A model generated the notes under the pieces. It was not told where the DNA came from and did not search any database. It worked only from the letters and a program-made list of their open reading frames with translations. Source: Dugong dugon (Eukaryota; Chordata; Mammalia; Sirenia; Dugongidae). Taken from it: DNA of 64,000 nt. The stretch lies in the NCBI GenBank assembly GCA_030035585.1, contig CM057462.1:98663234-98727233 (forward strand), in the 5' to 3' direction. Below, piece by piece: positions 1 through 11,775 of this stretch. Both the position numbers and the translations under genes were made by a program. Every line of letters starts with the position of its first letter. The first letter of the stretch is position 1.

Positions 1-284
1 CAAATGTTAAAGGGAGAAAAGTTACTGAGGACTTTGAACACCTGCATTTTGTGATTGGACACTCATGCTTCTGTGTCATTAGTGCCTGGTGACTGTGTTT
101 GATGTCCTTTGTTGATATAAAGTGAGCCTGTGCCTTCATTATCTTCCCCATTTTGGTACAAATGAAAGCTTGGTATTAGATCTTTGAACTGCGTGGATTT
201 TGGAGGAATATACCTGAATTCCATTCAATCAGAGTTTCTGGGCATGAAGAAAAATACAGTCACATATTTATTAAAAAAAAAAGA
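1..284. other. Unassigned non-coding flank
   Basis: This AT-rich single-copy-looking sequence precedes the L1. I recognise no repeat, RNA gene or credible reading frame in it. It ends in an A-rich run just before sequence alignable to L1 ORF1. Confidence 0.5.
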
Positions 285-530
285 AGAAAAAGAATAAGCT
301 CAGACTACTTAGAAGAAACCATGAGGCAAGAAGGCAATGGGATGACATATATAAAGCCTTGAAGGAAAATAATTGCCAGCCAAGAATTATATATCCAGCA
401 AAACTGTCTCTCAAATATAATGATGAAATTAGGGCATTTCCAGATAAACAGAAGTTCAGGCAATTTGCAAAACCCAAACCAAATTTACAAAAAATACTAA
501 AGGGAGTCTTCTGGTTAGAAAATCAGTAAC
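285..530 (+). pseudogene. L1 ORF1 C-terminal remnant
   Basis: This keeps the end of the ORF1p C-terminal domain. Readable residues include RRQWDDIYKALKENNCQP and, after a short gap, IRAFPDKQKFRQFAK, which are typical of the RNA-binding chaperone protein. In an active L1 this protein trimerises and coats L1 RNA in the cytoplasm. Here the N-terminus, coiled coil and RRM are missing because the insertion is 5'-truncated, so nothing functional can be made. Confidence 0.85.
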
Positions 531-966
531 ATCAGGTAACAACCCAAGACTAGAACACAGGATAGAACAAAGCGGTATCAACCCAGATAAGGAAGTCACA
601 AAAATAAATCAAAGTTAAAACACTGAAAATAGGGAAACAGAGATGTCAATATGTAAAAGATGACAACATTAAAACAAAAGAAAGGGACTTAAAAAATGTA
701 CAGATAGATTTTTCATATGAAGAGGAAGTCAAGGCGATATAAAGAAATAAAAGACTAGTATAAACTTAGAAAAATAGGGGTAAATATTAAGGTAACCACA
801 ACGGAAACTAACAATCCTACAAGTCAAAATAAAAAACGAGAAAAACATAAAGACTCAGCAAATGCAAAATCAACAACAATGAAAAAGACGAAAAGAAAAA
901 CGACTCAGCACAGAAACTTAAGTGGAACAAAGAAACTGTGAACAACACACGAAAAAAGACATCAAA

Positions 967-3900
967 ATGACAGCACTAAACTCATACCTATCAATAATTA
1001 CGGTCAATGTAATTGGACTAAATGCACCAATAAAGAGACAGAGAGTGGCAGATTGGATAAAAAAAATGATCCATCTGTATACTCTCTACAACAGACACAC
1101 CTTAGACTTAAAGACACAAACTAAAACTCAAAGGATGGAAAAAAATATATCAAGCAAGCAACACTCAAAAAAGAGCAGGAGTGGCAAAAGTAATCACTGA
1201 TGAAATACACTTTAAAGTGCAATCCACCACAAAGGATAAGGAAGGACACTATATAATGATTAAAGGGTCAATACATCAGGAGGATATGACTATAATAAAT
1301 ATTTACGCACCCAATGACAGGGCTCCAAAATACATAAAACAAACTCTATCAGCATTGAAAACAGAGACAGACAGCTACACAATAGTAGTAGGAGACTTCA
1401 ACACAACACTTTCGGTGAAGGACAGAATGTCCAGAAAGAAGCTCAACAAAGACATGGACGATCTAAATGTACAATCAACCAACTTGATCTCAGACGTATA
1501 TACCAAACACTCCACCCAACAGCAGCCAAGTATGCTTTCTTTTCCAATGCACATGGAACACTCTCCAGAATAGACCATATATTAGGCCATAAAGCAAGCC
1601 TTCACAAAATCCTAACAATTGAAATATTACAAAGTATCTTTTCTGACCATAAAGCAATAAAAGTAGAAATCAATAACAAATTCATAGAAAAACAGTACCT
1701 ACCTAAACTAATAGAAACAGAGGTAGAACAACCAAATAAACCTATAACAAAAGAAAAGATTGAAAAGGTAATTAAAAACCTTCCAACAGAAAAAAGCTCT
1801 AGCCTGGATGGTTTCACTGGAGAATCCTACCAAACTTTCAGAGAAGAGTTAACACCACTACTACTAAGGTACTTTAGAGCTTAGAAAAGGATGGAATAAT
1901 CCCAAAATCATTCTAAGAAGCCAGCATAACCCCGATACCAAAACCAGGTAAAGACACCACAAAAAAAGAAAATTACAGACCAATATCCCTCATGAACACT
2001 GATGCAAAAATCCTGAACAAAATTCTAGCCAATAGAACTCAGCAACATATTAAAAAAAAAAAAATAATTCACCATGATCAAGTAGGATTTATACCAGGTA
2101 TGCAGGGATGGTTCAACATCAGAGAAAAAATTAGTGTAATCCATCACATAAATACAACAAAAGACAAGAACCACGTGATCTTATCAATCGATGCAGAAAG
2201 GGCATTTGACAAAGTCCAACAATGATTCATGATAAAAACTCTCAACAAAATAGGAATAGAAGGGAATTTGCTAAATATTATTAAGGGCATTTATATAAAG
2301 CCAATAGCCAACATCATCCTAAATGGAAAGACTTTGAAAGCATTCCCCTTGAGAATGGGAACCAGACAAGGATGACCTTTTTGCCCACTCTTATTCAACA
2401 TTGTGCTGGAGGTTCTAGCCAGAACAGTTAGGCTAGAAAAAGAAAGAAAGGACATCCAAATTTGTAGGTAAGAAGTCAAAGTATCTCTATTTGCGGATGA
2501 TATGATCTTATCCACAGAAAACCCCAAAGAATGCACAAGAAAACTACTGGAAGTAATAGAAGATTTCAGCAAAGTTTCAGGATACAAGATAAACACACAA
2601 AAATTAGTTGGATTCCTTTACGCCAACAAAGAGAACTTCGAAGGGGAAATCACCAAATCAATACCATTTACAACAGCCCCCAAGAAGATAAAATACTTAG
2701 GAATAAATCTAACCAGAGATGCAAAAGACCTATACAATGAAAACTACAAGACACTACTGCAGGAAACCAAAAGAGACCTGCATAAGTGGAAAACATACCC
2801 TGCTCATGGATAGTAGACTCAACATTGTGAAAATGTGAATTCTACCCAAAGTGATCTACATATACAATACAATCCCAATCCAAATTCCAATTGCATTTTT
2901 TAATGAGATGGAGAAACAAATCACCAACTTCACATGGAAAAGGAAAAGGCCCCGGATAAGTAAAGCATTACTCAAGAAGAAGAACAAAGTGGGAGTCCTC
3001 ACACTACCTGATTTTAGAACCTATTATACTGACATGGTAGTCGAAACAGGCTGGTACTGGTACAACAACAGATACGTACACCAATGGAACAGAATTGAGA
3101 ATCCAGATATAAATTCATCCACCTATGAGCAGCTGATATTTGACAAAGGCTCAAAGTCCATTAATTGGGGAAAAGACAGTCTCTTTAACAAATGATGCTG
3201 GCATAACTGGATATCCATCTGCAAAAAACTGAAACAAGACCCATACCTCACACCATGCACAAAAACTAACTCAAAGTGGATCAAAGACTTAAATATAAAA
3301 TTGAAAATGATAAAGATCATGGAATAAAAAATAGGGACAATGCTAAGAGCCCTAATACATGGCATAAACACAATACCAACGATAAGTAACAATGCACAAG
3401 CACTAGAAGAGAGACTAGATAACTGGGAGCTCCTAAGAATGAAATACTTAGGATTATTAAAAGACTTCACCAAAAGAGTCAAAAGACAACCTACAGACTG
3501 GGAAAACATTTTTGGCTACGACAAATCTGATCAGCGTCTAATCTCTAAAATTTATAAGATACTGCAAAACCTCAACAACAGAAAGACAAATAACCCAATT
3601 AAAAAATGGGCAAAAGATATGAACAGGCATTTTTCCCGAGAAGATATTCAGGCAGCTAACAGACACATGTAGAAATGCTCATGATCATTAGCCATTAGAG
3701 AAATACAGATCAAAACTACAATGAGGTATCATCTCACCCCAACAAGACTAGACTTAATCCAAAACACAAAATAATAAATGCTGGAGAGGTTGTAGTGAGA
3801 CTGGTACACTTATATACTGTTGGTGGGAATGTAAAATGGTACAAACACTTTGGAAATCGATTTGGCACATCCTTAAAAAGCTAGAAATGGAAGTGCCATA

Positions 3901-4213
3901 CGATCCAGCTATCCTGCTCCTTGGAATATATCCTAGAGAAATAAAAGGCATCACACAAATAGATATATGCACACCCATGTTCACTGCAGCACTGTTCACA
4001 ATAGCAAAAAGATGGAAACAATCTAGGTGCCCATCAAGGGATGAATGGATAAACAAAGTATGGTATATCCACACAATGGAATACTGTACAATGTTAAAGA
4101 ACAACAATGAAGCTGTGAAACATCTTATAACATGGAGGAATCTGGAAGGCATTATACTGAGTGAATTTAGTCAGTCACAAAAGGACAAATATTGTATAAG
4201 ACCACTATTATAA
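967..4213 (+). pseudogene. L1 ORF2 (endonuclease/reverse transcriptase), broken
   Basis: In an active element this protein nicks target DNA and copies L1 RNA into it. The start is the ATG of MTALNSYLSIITVNV at 967, matching the other L1 at 55415. Endonuclease pieces include NIYAPNDRAPKYIK and VVGDFNTTLS around 1295-1410. Reverse-transcriptase pieces include the finger/palm stretch near 1992-2225 ([12 protein letters not shown]) and the catalytic FADD box near 2491-2502. The C-terminal region runs to 4213. Several frame changes and stops, for example at about 1200, 1573 and 2223, make it a pseudogene. Its length is close to a normal ORF2, so decay is by point changes rather than large deletion. 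Confidence 0.93.
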
Positions 4214-5205
4214 GAACTCAAGAAAAGGTTTAAACACAGAAGAAAACATTCTTTGATGGTTATGAGGGTGGGGAGGAAGGGTGAGGGTTATTTACCAGCT
4301 AGATAGTAGATAAGAATTATCTTAGGTGAAGGGAAGGACAGCACACACTACAGGGGAAGTCAGCACAATTGGACTAAACTAAAGCTAAGAGGTTTCCTGA
4401 ATATAATCAAACACTTTGAGAGACAGAGTAGCAGGGGTAGGTGTCTGGGGACCATGCTTTCAGGAGACATCTAAGTCAACTGGCATAACAAAGTTTTAAG
4501 AAACTGTTCTGCATCCAACTTTTGTGAGTGGTGTCTGTGGTCTTAAAAGCTTGCAAGCGGCCATCTAAGATGCATCAATTGGTCCCAGCCACCTGGAGTA
4601 AAGGAGAATGAAGAACACGAGTGATACTAGGAAAGTATTAGCCCAAGAGACAGAAAGGACCACATAAACCAGAGACATCAGCCTGAGATCAGAAAAACTA
4701 GATGGTGCCTGGCTACCACCAATGACTGCCCTGACAGGGAACACAACACAGAGTCGTTGATGGAGCAGGAGAAAGGTGGGGTACAGAACTCAAATTCTAG
4801 TAAGACCAGACTTAATTGTCTGACTGAGACTGGAGGAACCCCAGAAGGCATGGCCCCCAGATTCTCTATCAGCCCAGAACTAAAACAATTTCCGAGGCCA
4901 ACTCTTCAGACAGGGATTAGACTGGACTGTGGGACATAAAGTGATATTTGTGAGGAGTGTGCCTCTTAGCTCAAGTAGATAGAAGAGACTAAAAGACAGC
5001 TTCTGTCCAGAGTTGAAATGGCAAGGCAGAGAGGGTTAGGAGCTGGTTGAATGGACATGGGGAATAAGGGGTGGAAAAGAGGAGTGTGCTGTGACAGTAT
5101 GGAGAGAGCAATTACGGTCAAATAATAATGTATGCATAAAGTTTTATATTGGAGACTAACTTGAAATGTAAACTTCATTTAAACTACAACAATAAATGAA
5201 AAAAA
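4214..5205 (+). other. L1 3'UTR
   Basis: About 1 kb follows the ORF2 stop and includes the G-rich stretch near 4260-4290. The same 3'UTR recurs in parts at 25.2, 43.0, 50.3-51.6 and 61.5 kb, defining one lineage-specific L1 family. An ATAAA-type signal precedes the final short A-run. Confidence 0.8.
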
Positions 5206-5287
5206 AAGTGTTGAAAATCAAAGATGTCACTTTGAAGACTAAGGTGTGCCTGATCCCATCTGTGCCATTTTCAATTGCCTTTGTACT

Positions 5288-6094
5288 ATAATGATTTACT
5301 TAATATGGCCCTTCCAGCCATAGTCTTTGTGACTTACACACAATGATTTAGTGGGACTATGCAAATAAGTTATATGGAACCTGTGAAGGGTGGGATTTTG
5401 TGTCTATCTGGCCAGGCCATGATTCCCAGTATTGTGGGGTTGTCCTCCATTTAAGTGTTGTGGATCCTGACTTCTACGTATTGATGAGGCAGGATTGGTA
5501 TAAGGTGTGTCTTGGGTAGTGGCCTTGCAGGAGGGTTTGACTCAAGCCCCATCTTTCATAAAGTTACACCCTTTCCTGGGGTATGGCCTGCATCTAAGAT
5601 ATATGTGCGTGTACCAGAAAGGATCTCTGTCTCTGCATCTGGATCACGTCTGGTTCATGATCAATTGACCTCCCTGATTCTGGGAGTTGGTGGCCTCCAT
5701 AGCCCTTGGGCCTGCAGCCTATCGTGTGACCTGATTTGACAGCTTCCACAGCCTTGGGAACCAGCAGCCTGTGTTCTAAACTACCAGTTTGGGTTCATCA
5801 GCTCCTGCAGCCACATGGGTCAGGAGAAGCCTATGCCTGACCCATGAATCTGGGACTTGCCAGCCTCCACAACCATGTGAGCCCTTTGCTTTATATGGCT
5901 TGTGAGTTCTGTGAGATATTGCAGCGAATTAGGGAACCCGAAGACGAGAGGGAGAGTACTAAGGGGAAAGGGAGAAGTTGATGTTAGAGATGATGGAGTA
6001 GTACAGCAGCTTGAAAAACTGAACATTTGGGACATCTTTAACCTCTGCCTTGTAGGAACCAGCTTGGTGCCAATCTTTATAAAAGAAATTATTT
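5288..6094 (+). repeat. Repeat family A, copy 1 (LTR-like, ~0.8 kb)
   Basis: This aligns end to end with 8427-9242 and more loosely with 58740-59640. It contains a ggccaggccatgattcccag motif, with one change between copies, that also occurs in the MaLR-like LTRs here. Near its 3' end is a tgagttctgtgagatattgca motif. The shared ends are clear, but I see no clean TG...CA termini or TSD. I regard it as an LTR-type or nonautonomous element of a family I cannot name. It abuts an RTE fragment on the right. Confidence 0.6.
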
Positions 6095-6095
6095 G

Positions 6096-6535
6096 TTTAG
6101 CCTTCCATGCATGTGAAAGCTTGACAATGAATAAGGAAGACCTAAGAAGAACTGATGCCTTTAAATTATGGTGTTGGCAAAAAATATTGAATATGTTATG
6201 AGCTTCCAGAAGAACGAACAAGTCTGTCTTGGATGTAGTACAGCCAGAGTAGTCCTTGGAAGCAAGGATGGTAAGACTTTATCTCATGTACTCTGGACAT
6301 GTTATCAGAAGGGACCAGTCTCTAGAAAAACACATCATGCTTGGTAAGGTATAGGGTCAGCAAAAAGAGGAAGACCCTCAATGAGATGGATTGACACAGT
6401 GGCTGTAACAATGGGCTCAATCATAGCAAGGACTGTGAGGATGGAACAGGACCAGGCACTGTTTTGTTCTGTTGTACATAGGGTCCTTATGAGTTGGAAC
6501 TGCCTCAATGGCATCTAACAACAACTACATACTCA
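6096..6535 (+). mobile_element. RTE/Bov-B-type LINE, 3' end fragment
   Basis: The translated sequence shows the hallmark C-terminus of Bov-B-like reverse transcriptase proteins: CESLTMNKEDLRRTDAFK, then LWCWQKILNML. After several frame breaks comes the VLLYIGSL / ASNNN end. The 3' terminus is the typical atggcatctaacaacaacta tail. Only the last ~440 bases are present, the usual 5' truncation. It is non-functional. Confidence 0.88.
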
Positions 6536-6639
6536 AAATCTTTTTATCTATATTACCGAATTTTATTTTGAAAGATCCTTGTTTCTAAGAACAAATTTAA
6601 CTGTTTTAATGTCAACATAGACTTATTGACTGACAAAGT

Positions 6640-7540
6640 CATTCATTACAAACTATCTTCTGTGGGCCTACTATATGACAGGTTCTGTGGTAAGGGCTGG
6701 AGACGTTTATGAATAAAGATTGGTTGCCACCCTCAAAGAATTTCAAGCTTAATGGAAAAGCCAATAACCAGTTGTTTTGAGTTTACTCTGACTCATGGTG
6801 ACCCCATATGTGTCAAAGGAGAACTGTGCTCCATAGCGTTTTCACTGGCTGACTTTTCAGAAGTAGATTGCCAGGCTTTTCTTCCCAGGTGCCTCTGGGT
6901 CAACCCAAACTTCCAACCCTTCGGTTAGTAGCTGAGTGCATTAAACATTTGTATTATCTAGGTACTCCTTAATGGAAAAGATAGCTACATAAACAAATAA
7001 TTCCAATAAATTTGAAGGTATTCAGAAGAAAAACTACAGGAGCAGAGGAAACAGCACTAAATTCACTTTGTAACATCGAGAAAGGCTACACAAAGTAGGT
7101 GACTTTTAAATTGAGACTTGAATGTCAAAGAAGAGTCCCACACTGGTGGAAAAGCACATTCCACAAAAAAGGGGAAAAGGGGCCTTCCGCACAGAAGGAA
7201 GTATGTGTGTACAGTTATGGGGGGAAGAAAGAGGATGGTGTCTTCCAGAAACTGCAAGTCCTGCACACAGTGTGACTGGAGTAGGGTATATGTGTCCAGT
7301 AGGGAGAAATGAGCTAAGACAGTTGGGCAAGAGAGGTTTATATGCTTTGCTAAGGAGCTTTGACCTGCATCTATAGTATAGGTGATAGAAAGACACTAAA
7401 GAGTTTATAATACATGATTGAAACCACATTCCCAGTTCAAAATTATCACTCTGGCAGCAAAGAGGAGGACGTACTGAGAACTTCGGTGAGACTACATGTA
7501 AGGAGGCTAGGCTTATAACTGTTAACAGTGTTAGCGAAGG
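6640..7540 (-). repeat. L2 LINE 3' region, antisense, split by a SINE
   Basis: Read on the minus strand this resembles the common mammalian L2 3' end. The stretch caaagaatttcaagcttaat and the later gactttgacc-like and 'weight' segments match the usual antisense L2 layout. An AfroSINE at 6769-6968 interrupts it. It is ancient and strongly diverged, and several short frames across it are chance. Confidence 0.55.
6769..6968 (-). repeat. AfroSINE, antisense
   Basis: This runs from the SINE 3' tail complement (gactcatggtgacccc) through the long-form body to the tRNA-like head complement (ttagtagctgagtgc). It is the long form with the cttcccaggtgcctctgggt segment. It is diverged. Confidence 0.85.
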
Positions 7541-7542
7541 CC

Positions 7543-7761
7543 TTTGTTGTTGTTGTTAGTTGCCATTGAGTTGAGTCAATTCCAACTCACGGTAACCCCA
7601 TGTGTGCAGAGTAGAACTGCTCCACAGGGTTTTCAAGGCTGCGACCCTTCGGAAGCAGATTGTCAGGCCTATCTTCTGAGTTGCCTCTGTGTAGGTTTGA
7701 ATTGCCAACCTTTCAGCTAGTAGTTGAGCTCTTAACAGTTTGCACCACCAAAGGACTCCTA
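7543..7761 (-). repeat. AfroSINE, antisense, with (GTT)n tail complement
   Basis: A full-length long-form copy. The tail reads gttgttgttgtta on the plus strand, so the sense tail is taacaacaacaac, the same tail as the RTE LINEs. The head complement ends at gcaccaccaaaggactcc. It lies 10 bases from a second antisense SINE. Confidence 0.9.
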
Positions 7762-7771
7762 GTAAAAGACT

Positions 7772-7972
7772 CTGTTGTTGTTGTGTGCCATCTATTCTGA
7801 CTCATAGCGATTCTATAGGGCAGGGGAGAACTGCCCAGAGGGTTTCCTAGGCTGAAAACTTTATGTGAGCAAATCACCAGGTCTTTTCTCCCTCTGAGCA
7901 GCTGGTGGGTTCGAACCATCTATCTTTCAATTAACAGCCAAGTGCTTAATGATTGTGCTACCAGGACTCCCT
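7772..7972 (-). repeat. AfroSINE, antisense, (GTT)n tail complement
   Basis: The plus strand starts gttgttgttgtgtgccatct and ends with the head complement gtgctaccaggactcc. Together with the preceding copy it forms a head-to-tail pair in the same orientation. The body has an internal ccctctgagcagctggtggg segment that differs from its neighbour, so the two belong to different subfamilies and are not a tandem duplication. Confidence 0.9.
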
Positions 7973-8426
7973 AATGAAAGGCTCTGGGGGCCTAAATTAA
8001 AGCACTTGTGGTGAAATAAGGACTGAAAAAGAGGTTTGATATACATTTAGGAGGAAAAAGGAGCATAATTTCCAATCAAAGGAAGGTAAAATAGATGCAT
8101 GTATATTCAGGCTTATCTTCATCCATCCGTCCATTCATATATTCACTTCATAAATGTCTTTTGAGTACTCTTTATGCTAACTACTGCCATAGACCAGTCA
8201 GAACTCCTCCTCTTAACCAAATCACAGACTGTAAATGGAGAAATGATGTATTTAAATAACTGAATAGAAGGCAAAAGGTGATTAATGTCTCACCAATGGG
8301 AAACTTGACAAATAATGCATAAAAAGACAAAATTTCTTGAAGGCAGCACATTATTTGTACTACTAGTGAATCAAATGTGAAATACAACATTGTTGTAGGA
8401 TGTTAAATTATAGGTGAGATGCAATG
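7973..8426. other. Unassigned spacer
   Basis: This holds A/T-rich sequence. The stretch near 8100-8180 (catccatccgtccattcatatattcacttc) resembles the terminal part of an L2/MIR-age repeat. No gene is seen. Confidence 0.4.
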
Positions 8427-9242
8427 AATTACTTAATATGGCCCTTCTAGCCATAGTCTTTGTGACTCACACACAATGATTGAGTGGGACTATGCAAATA
8501 AGGTATATGGAACCTGTGATGGTTGAGATTATGGGTCTCCTTGGCTAGGCCATGATTCCCAGCATTGTGTGGTTGTCCTCCATTTTGTGAAGTGTTGTGA
8601 ATACCAGCCTCTATACCTGTGGTTGTGCTAATGAGTCAGGATTAAGGATGTATCTTGAGTTACCACCTTACTAGAGGGTGTGACTCAAGTCCCACCCTTA
8701 CTCAAGTTGTGTCCTTCCCTGGGGTATGGCCTGCATCCAAAGTATATATGTGGGTACTCTAGTGGGGCTGTCTCTCTCTGCATCTGGATCCTGCTTCTGG
8801 CTCATCATTTTCTGACCTCTAGCTCTCAAGACTTGAGCCAGCAGCCTGCAGTCTGATTTGCTGATTCTGGGATTTGCCAGCATATGCAGCCCCGTGGGCC
8901 AGCAGCCTGTCATCTGGCCTGCTGGTTTGGGTTTGTCAGCCCCTGCAGCCACGTGGATCAGAAGAAACTTCCAGCCTGATGCCTGACCCACAGATTTGGG
9001 ACTTACCAGCCTCTGCAACCATGTGAGCCATTTCCTTGAGATATGGTTTGTGAGTTCTGTGAGATGTTGCACTGAATTATGGAACCCAAAGGTGGGAGGG
9101 AAAGTACTCAGGGGAGGAGGAGGAGTTGATGTTAGAGATGATGGAGTGGGACAGCAGTTTGGAAAAATTGGACATTTGGGACATCTTTAGCCTCTGCCTC
9201 ATAAGGAACCAGCTTTGTGCTGATCCTTATAAAAGAAATTAT
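8427..9242 (+). repeat. Repeat family A, copy 2 (LTR-like, ~0.8 kb)
   Basis: This is the second copy of the element at 5288-6094, in the same orientation, sharing start (ttacttaatatggccctt) and end (tataaaagaaattatt). By eye the copies differ at very roughly one base in six to eight. The 2.3 kb between them holds RTE, L2 and SINEs and nothing retroviral, so they look like independent insertions rather than two LTRs of one provirus. Confidence 0.65.
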
Positions 9243-9572
9243 TCAAGAAATCATTCATTAAGGTATATGGCCTACAGGCTTAGTCATTCTAGGAATATTA
9301 GTTACCAACTAAGTTCAAAGCGTAGTTTAGAAGTGAATATTTTCTACCTCTTAGAAGATAGTGTTATTAAACTTTAACAAATTTTTATTAAAGTTTCCCT
9401 CCCTGAGTGAGTTTAAAGTGACATAGAAGAAATTCCAAGGTGGAAAAACAGTTTGAACAAGTGAAAAGGTAAAAATGAGATGATGTGCTGATAGGAAAAT
9501 TACCTGACTAGAACTAAGGTTGAATTTTAAGGAGAGGCAGTCCTTTAGAAACACGGATCTTAGTGGTAAGTA

Positions 9573-9750
9573 ACAACAACAACAACAAAAATCAATCCCG
9601 TTGCCACTGAGTTGATTCCGACTTATAGCGACCCTATAGGACAGAGTAGACCTGCCCTATAGGGTTTCCAAGAAGCAGCTGGTGGATTCGAACTGCCGAC
9701 CTTTTGGTTAGCAGCCATAGTTCTGAACTACAGCACCATCAGGGCTCCCA
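9573..9750 (-). repeat. AfroSINE (short form), antisense
   Basis: This is a well-preserved short form, with cgaccctataggacagagta and a B-box complement ggattcgaactgcc. It ends at the head complement accatcagggctccca. The CAA repeats at 9566-9583 on the plus strand abut its tail side. Confidence 0.93.
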
Positions 9751-9857
9751 GTGATAAGTAGGGCACCCTTATAAAACAGAAATGATTAACAATTATAAGA
9801 GAAGAGGTAAGGAGAAAACAAATATTTATCAGTATTTAGACACTATTTATCAAGACT

Positions 9858-9950
9858 ATAGAGTATGGTTAAAAGTACTGGATTATACCAATTATTAGAT
9901 ATTTGACCTTGGGTGAGTTGCTTAATCTTTCTGTTCCTAAAATTTCCCTA
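9858..9950 (+). repeat. MIR-like fragment
   Basis: The core ttgaccttgggtgagttgcttaatctttctg matches the conserved MIR core (tgtgaccttgggcaagtcacttaacc). It is short and diverged. Confidence 0.6.
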
Positions 9951-10054
9951 AATATGTAAATTTATATGATTGGCAGTTTTGTACGATGGAAAACTCATAG
10001 CTCATGACTCATGGTAGGTTTTCAAGAAATATTTTCTGGAAAAAGTGAAGGGAT

Positions 10055-10410
10055 GATGAAATAAGAATTTGAATTCCTGCTCTATTACTTACTGGCTGTG
10101 TGACCCTGGGCAAAGTGGTTAACTGCTCTGTGCTTAATATATTCATTAATTTATTAAATCAGCAATTATTGAACATTTATTCCATGCCTGGCCAATAGTA
10201 AATGAAACTGACTTGTTCTCTGTTGCTTTCAGAATTCACCTTTGAAAGAGACAATTACAAGCATAAAAACAATAATTACAACTTATGATAAGCATCTCAA
10301 TTGCCTCATCTGCAAATGGAATATAACAATGCTTACTTCGTAAGGTCACTGCAATGATTGTAAATAATATACATAAAATCATTTACATGGTGCCTGGTCT
10401 AGAATGTGGC
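10055..10410 (+). repeat. MIR SINE, split
   Basis: The first half carries ggctgtgtgaccctgggcaa. The second half resumes near 10295 with ttgcctcatctgcaaatgga and ends with ggtgcctggtctagaatgtgg. About 150 unrelated bases separate the halves. Confidence 0.65.
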
Positions 10411-10480
10411 ATAAACAGTAGTAGTAGTATTCAAACACTTATAGCATGGTCTCAGCACCTCAGGAGCTGATTGTCTAGTA

Positions 10481-10692
10481 CAGGGGTTGGCAAACTATAG
10501 CCCTTGGACTGGTCAACTCTTTTTGTAAATAAAGTTTTATTGGAAAACAGCCATGCCCATTTGTTTACATATTGTCTATGAATGCTTTCATGCTACAAAG
10601 GCAAAGGTAAATAGTTGTGACAGAAACCATCTGGTGCACAAGCCTAACATATTTCGTGTCTGGTCCTTTAAGGAAAAGTTTGCCAACCCTTG
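10481..10692 (+). mobile_element. hAT-type MITE (Charlie group)
   Basis: Terminal inverted repeats are caggggttggcaaactat on the left and its imperfect complement aagtttgccaacccttg on the right. The interior gtaaataaagttttattggaa is typical of the abundant hAT-Charlie nonautonomous elements. The flanks gtctagta (10473-10480) and gtcccgta (10693-10700) agree at 6 of 8 positions, fitting the 8-bp hAT target duplication. The exact subfamily (MER33-like) is a guess. Confidence 0.85.
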
Positions 10693-10759
10693 GTCCCGTA
10701 TGCTAGTTAGGACATGTTTACCAAAAACTAGTGCCAATGTAAGGCTGTATACGATGCTT

Positions 10760-11110
10760 CAAGTGATGAATATAAAACGTTAGTGTTCTGAAAAAGGAGA
10801 GATCAATCCTGGTTGGACTTATCAGAGAAAACTTCTTAGGGAAGGAAGTATTCGCACCAGACTTTAAAGGAGAAATAAGAATTGAGAAGGTGGAAGTGGC
10901 TGGGAGAGGGCATTTCAGGCAAGGTTCTGCATGAACAAAGGCTTCACCAGAAGCATCTGTGCGTATGTGATGAGTGCTACATTTCATAACATGGTTGGAT
11001 GTGAGGCCGGAAGACATGGTAGGAAACAATCTGAGAAGTGTTTTGAAAATCAGACTCATGTTTTGAATTTAATTTGGTAGGCCATCAGACATCACTGAAA
11101 ATATCTGAGA
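10760..11110 (-). repeat. L2 LINE 3' end, antisense
   Basis: The plus strand shows gaaaacttcttagggaagg and gggagagggcatttcaggca, then gttctgcatgaacaaaggc. This is the antisense of the conserved L2 3' stretch (gcctttgcacttgctgttcc, then ctctgcctggaatgctctt). Confidence 0.65.
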
Positions 11111-11660
11111 GTGAGAATGGCATAATCAACATCGTAAAGATATTCACTTGTCAATTGTTGTGCAAAATGAAATGAAGCAAAGAGACAATGGAAAGTCAAC
11201 AACTCAGTAAGTGACTCAAGAATTAACTCTGGCATATGATAATGAGAGTTAACACTCGGACGACAGATGGAAAAGAAAAGAGAGATGACCACAAGTATTG
11301 CCATAGCTACTGCTTGTTACTCTGACAGACTGAGGATGATGCAGGGGGAAAAAGGGGGAAAGAATGAAAGCTGGTGTGTGCCATCAGTGTCAACGTTGGA
11401 AGGATTGACAAGAATGACCAACAGTGCCAAATCAGGAGGGAAATCAAGACAAATGAAGACTGAGAAACTGGTATTTTGGTATTTAGGAAGTCATCCGCTG
11501 TCTTTAGAGCAACGGTGGCAGATGTGAGATTATGAATTAAAGAAATGATGCACTTAAAAAAAGGAGCATAGCAAGTAGTAAGAGGGCCATGATAAAACCC
11601 TTCTCACCATCAGTGAGGACTTACGACCTACCAGGTAGTTCTCTAAGAATTTTAGTGCAC
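11111..11660. other. Unassigned non-coding
   Basis: No repeat was recognised with confidence. The reading frame at 11267-11527 has no recognisable domain and looks like chance. Confidence 0.4.
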
Positions 11661-11765
11661 TATGCCTTTCATATGTATAACCACCCTATGGATAATCACT
11701 ACTATGATCATATTCATTTCACAGATGAGGAAATTAAAGCATAGCATGATCAATTTGCCCCAAAC
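11661..11765 (+). repeat. MIR/L2-age fragment
   Basis: The motif ttcatttcacagatgaggaaattaaag is the familiar conserved segment of MIR-type elements (ttttacagatgaggaaactgaggc). Confidence 0.55.
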
Positions 11766-11775
11766 TTTCACAGTT

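Larger units (their letters stand above)
285..5205 (+). mobile_element. 5'-truncated LINE-1 (L1), inactive
   Basis: This L1 begins inside the C-terminal part of ORF1, runs through the inter-ORF spacer and all of ORF2, and ends in a 3'UTR with a short A-run near 5195-5205. The start is placed where the sequence becomes alignable to the second L1 ORF1 copy near 36430. Truncation at the 5' end is the usual outcome of target-primed reverse transcription. Frameshifts and stops break every coding section. I could not find a convincing target-site duplication, so the left boundary is good to about 10-20 bases. The 3'UTR is more diverged from the others here, suggesting an older copy than the L1 at 50-58 kb. 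Confidence 0.93.

Noticed and set aside
967-4213. ORF2 fragments as host genes
   Set aside because: They are in order and frame-broken within an L1, with the FADD reverse-transcriptase box and L1 endonuclease motifs.
5288-9242. The two family-A copies as LTRs of one provirus
   Set aside because: The intervening 2.3 kb holds RTE, antisense L2 and SINEs with no primer-binding site, gag or pol. The copies are also too different.
9573-9750. tRNA gene from A/B-box-like sequence
   Set aside because: The boxes belong to the tRNA-derived head of an AfroSINE. No cloverleaf or anticodon arm is intact.
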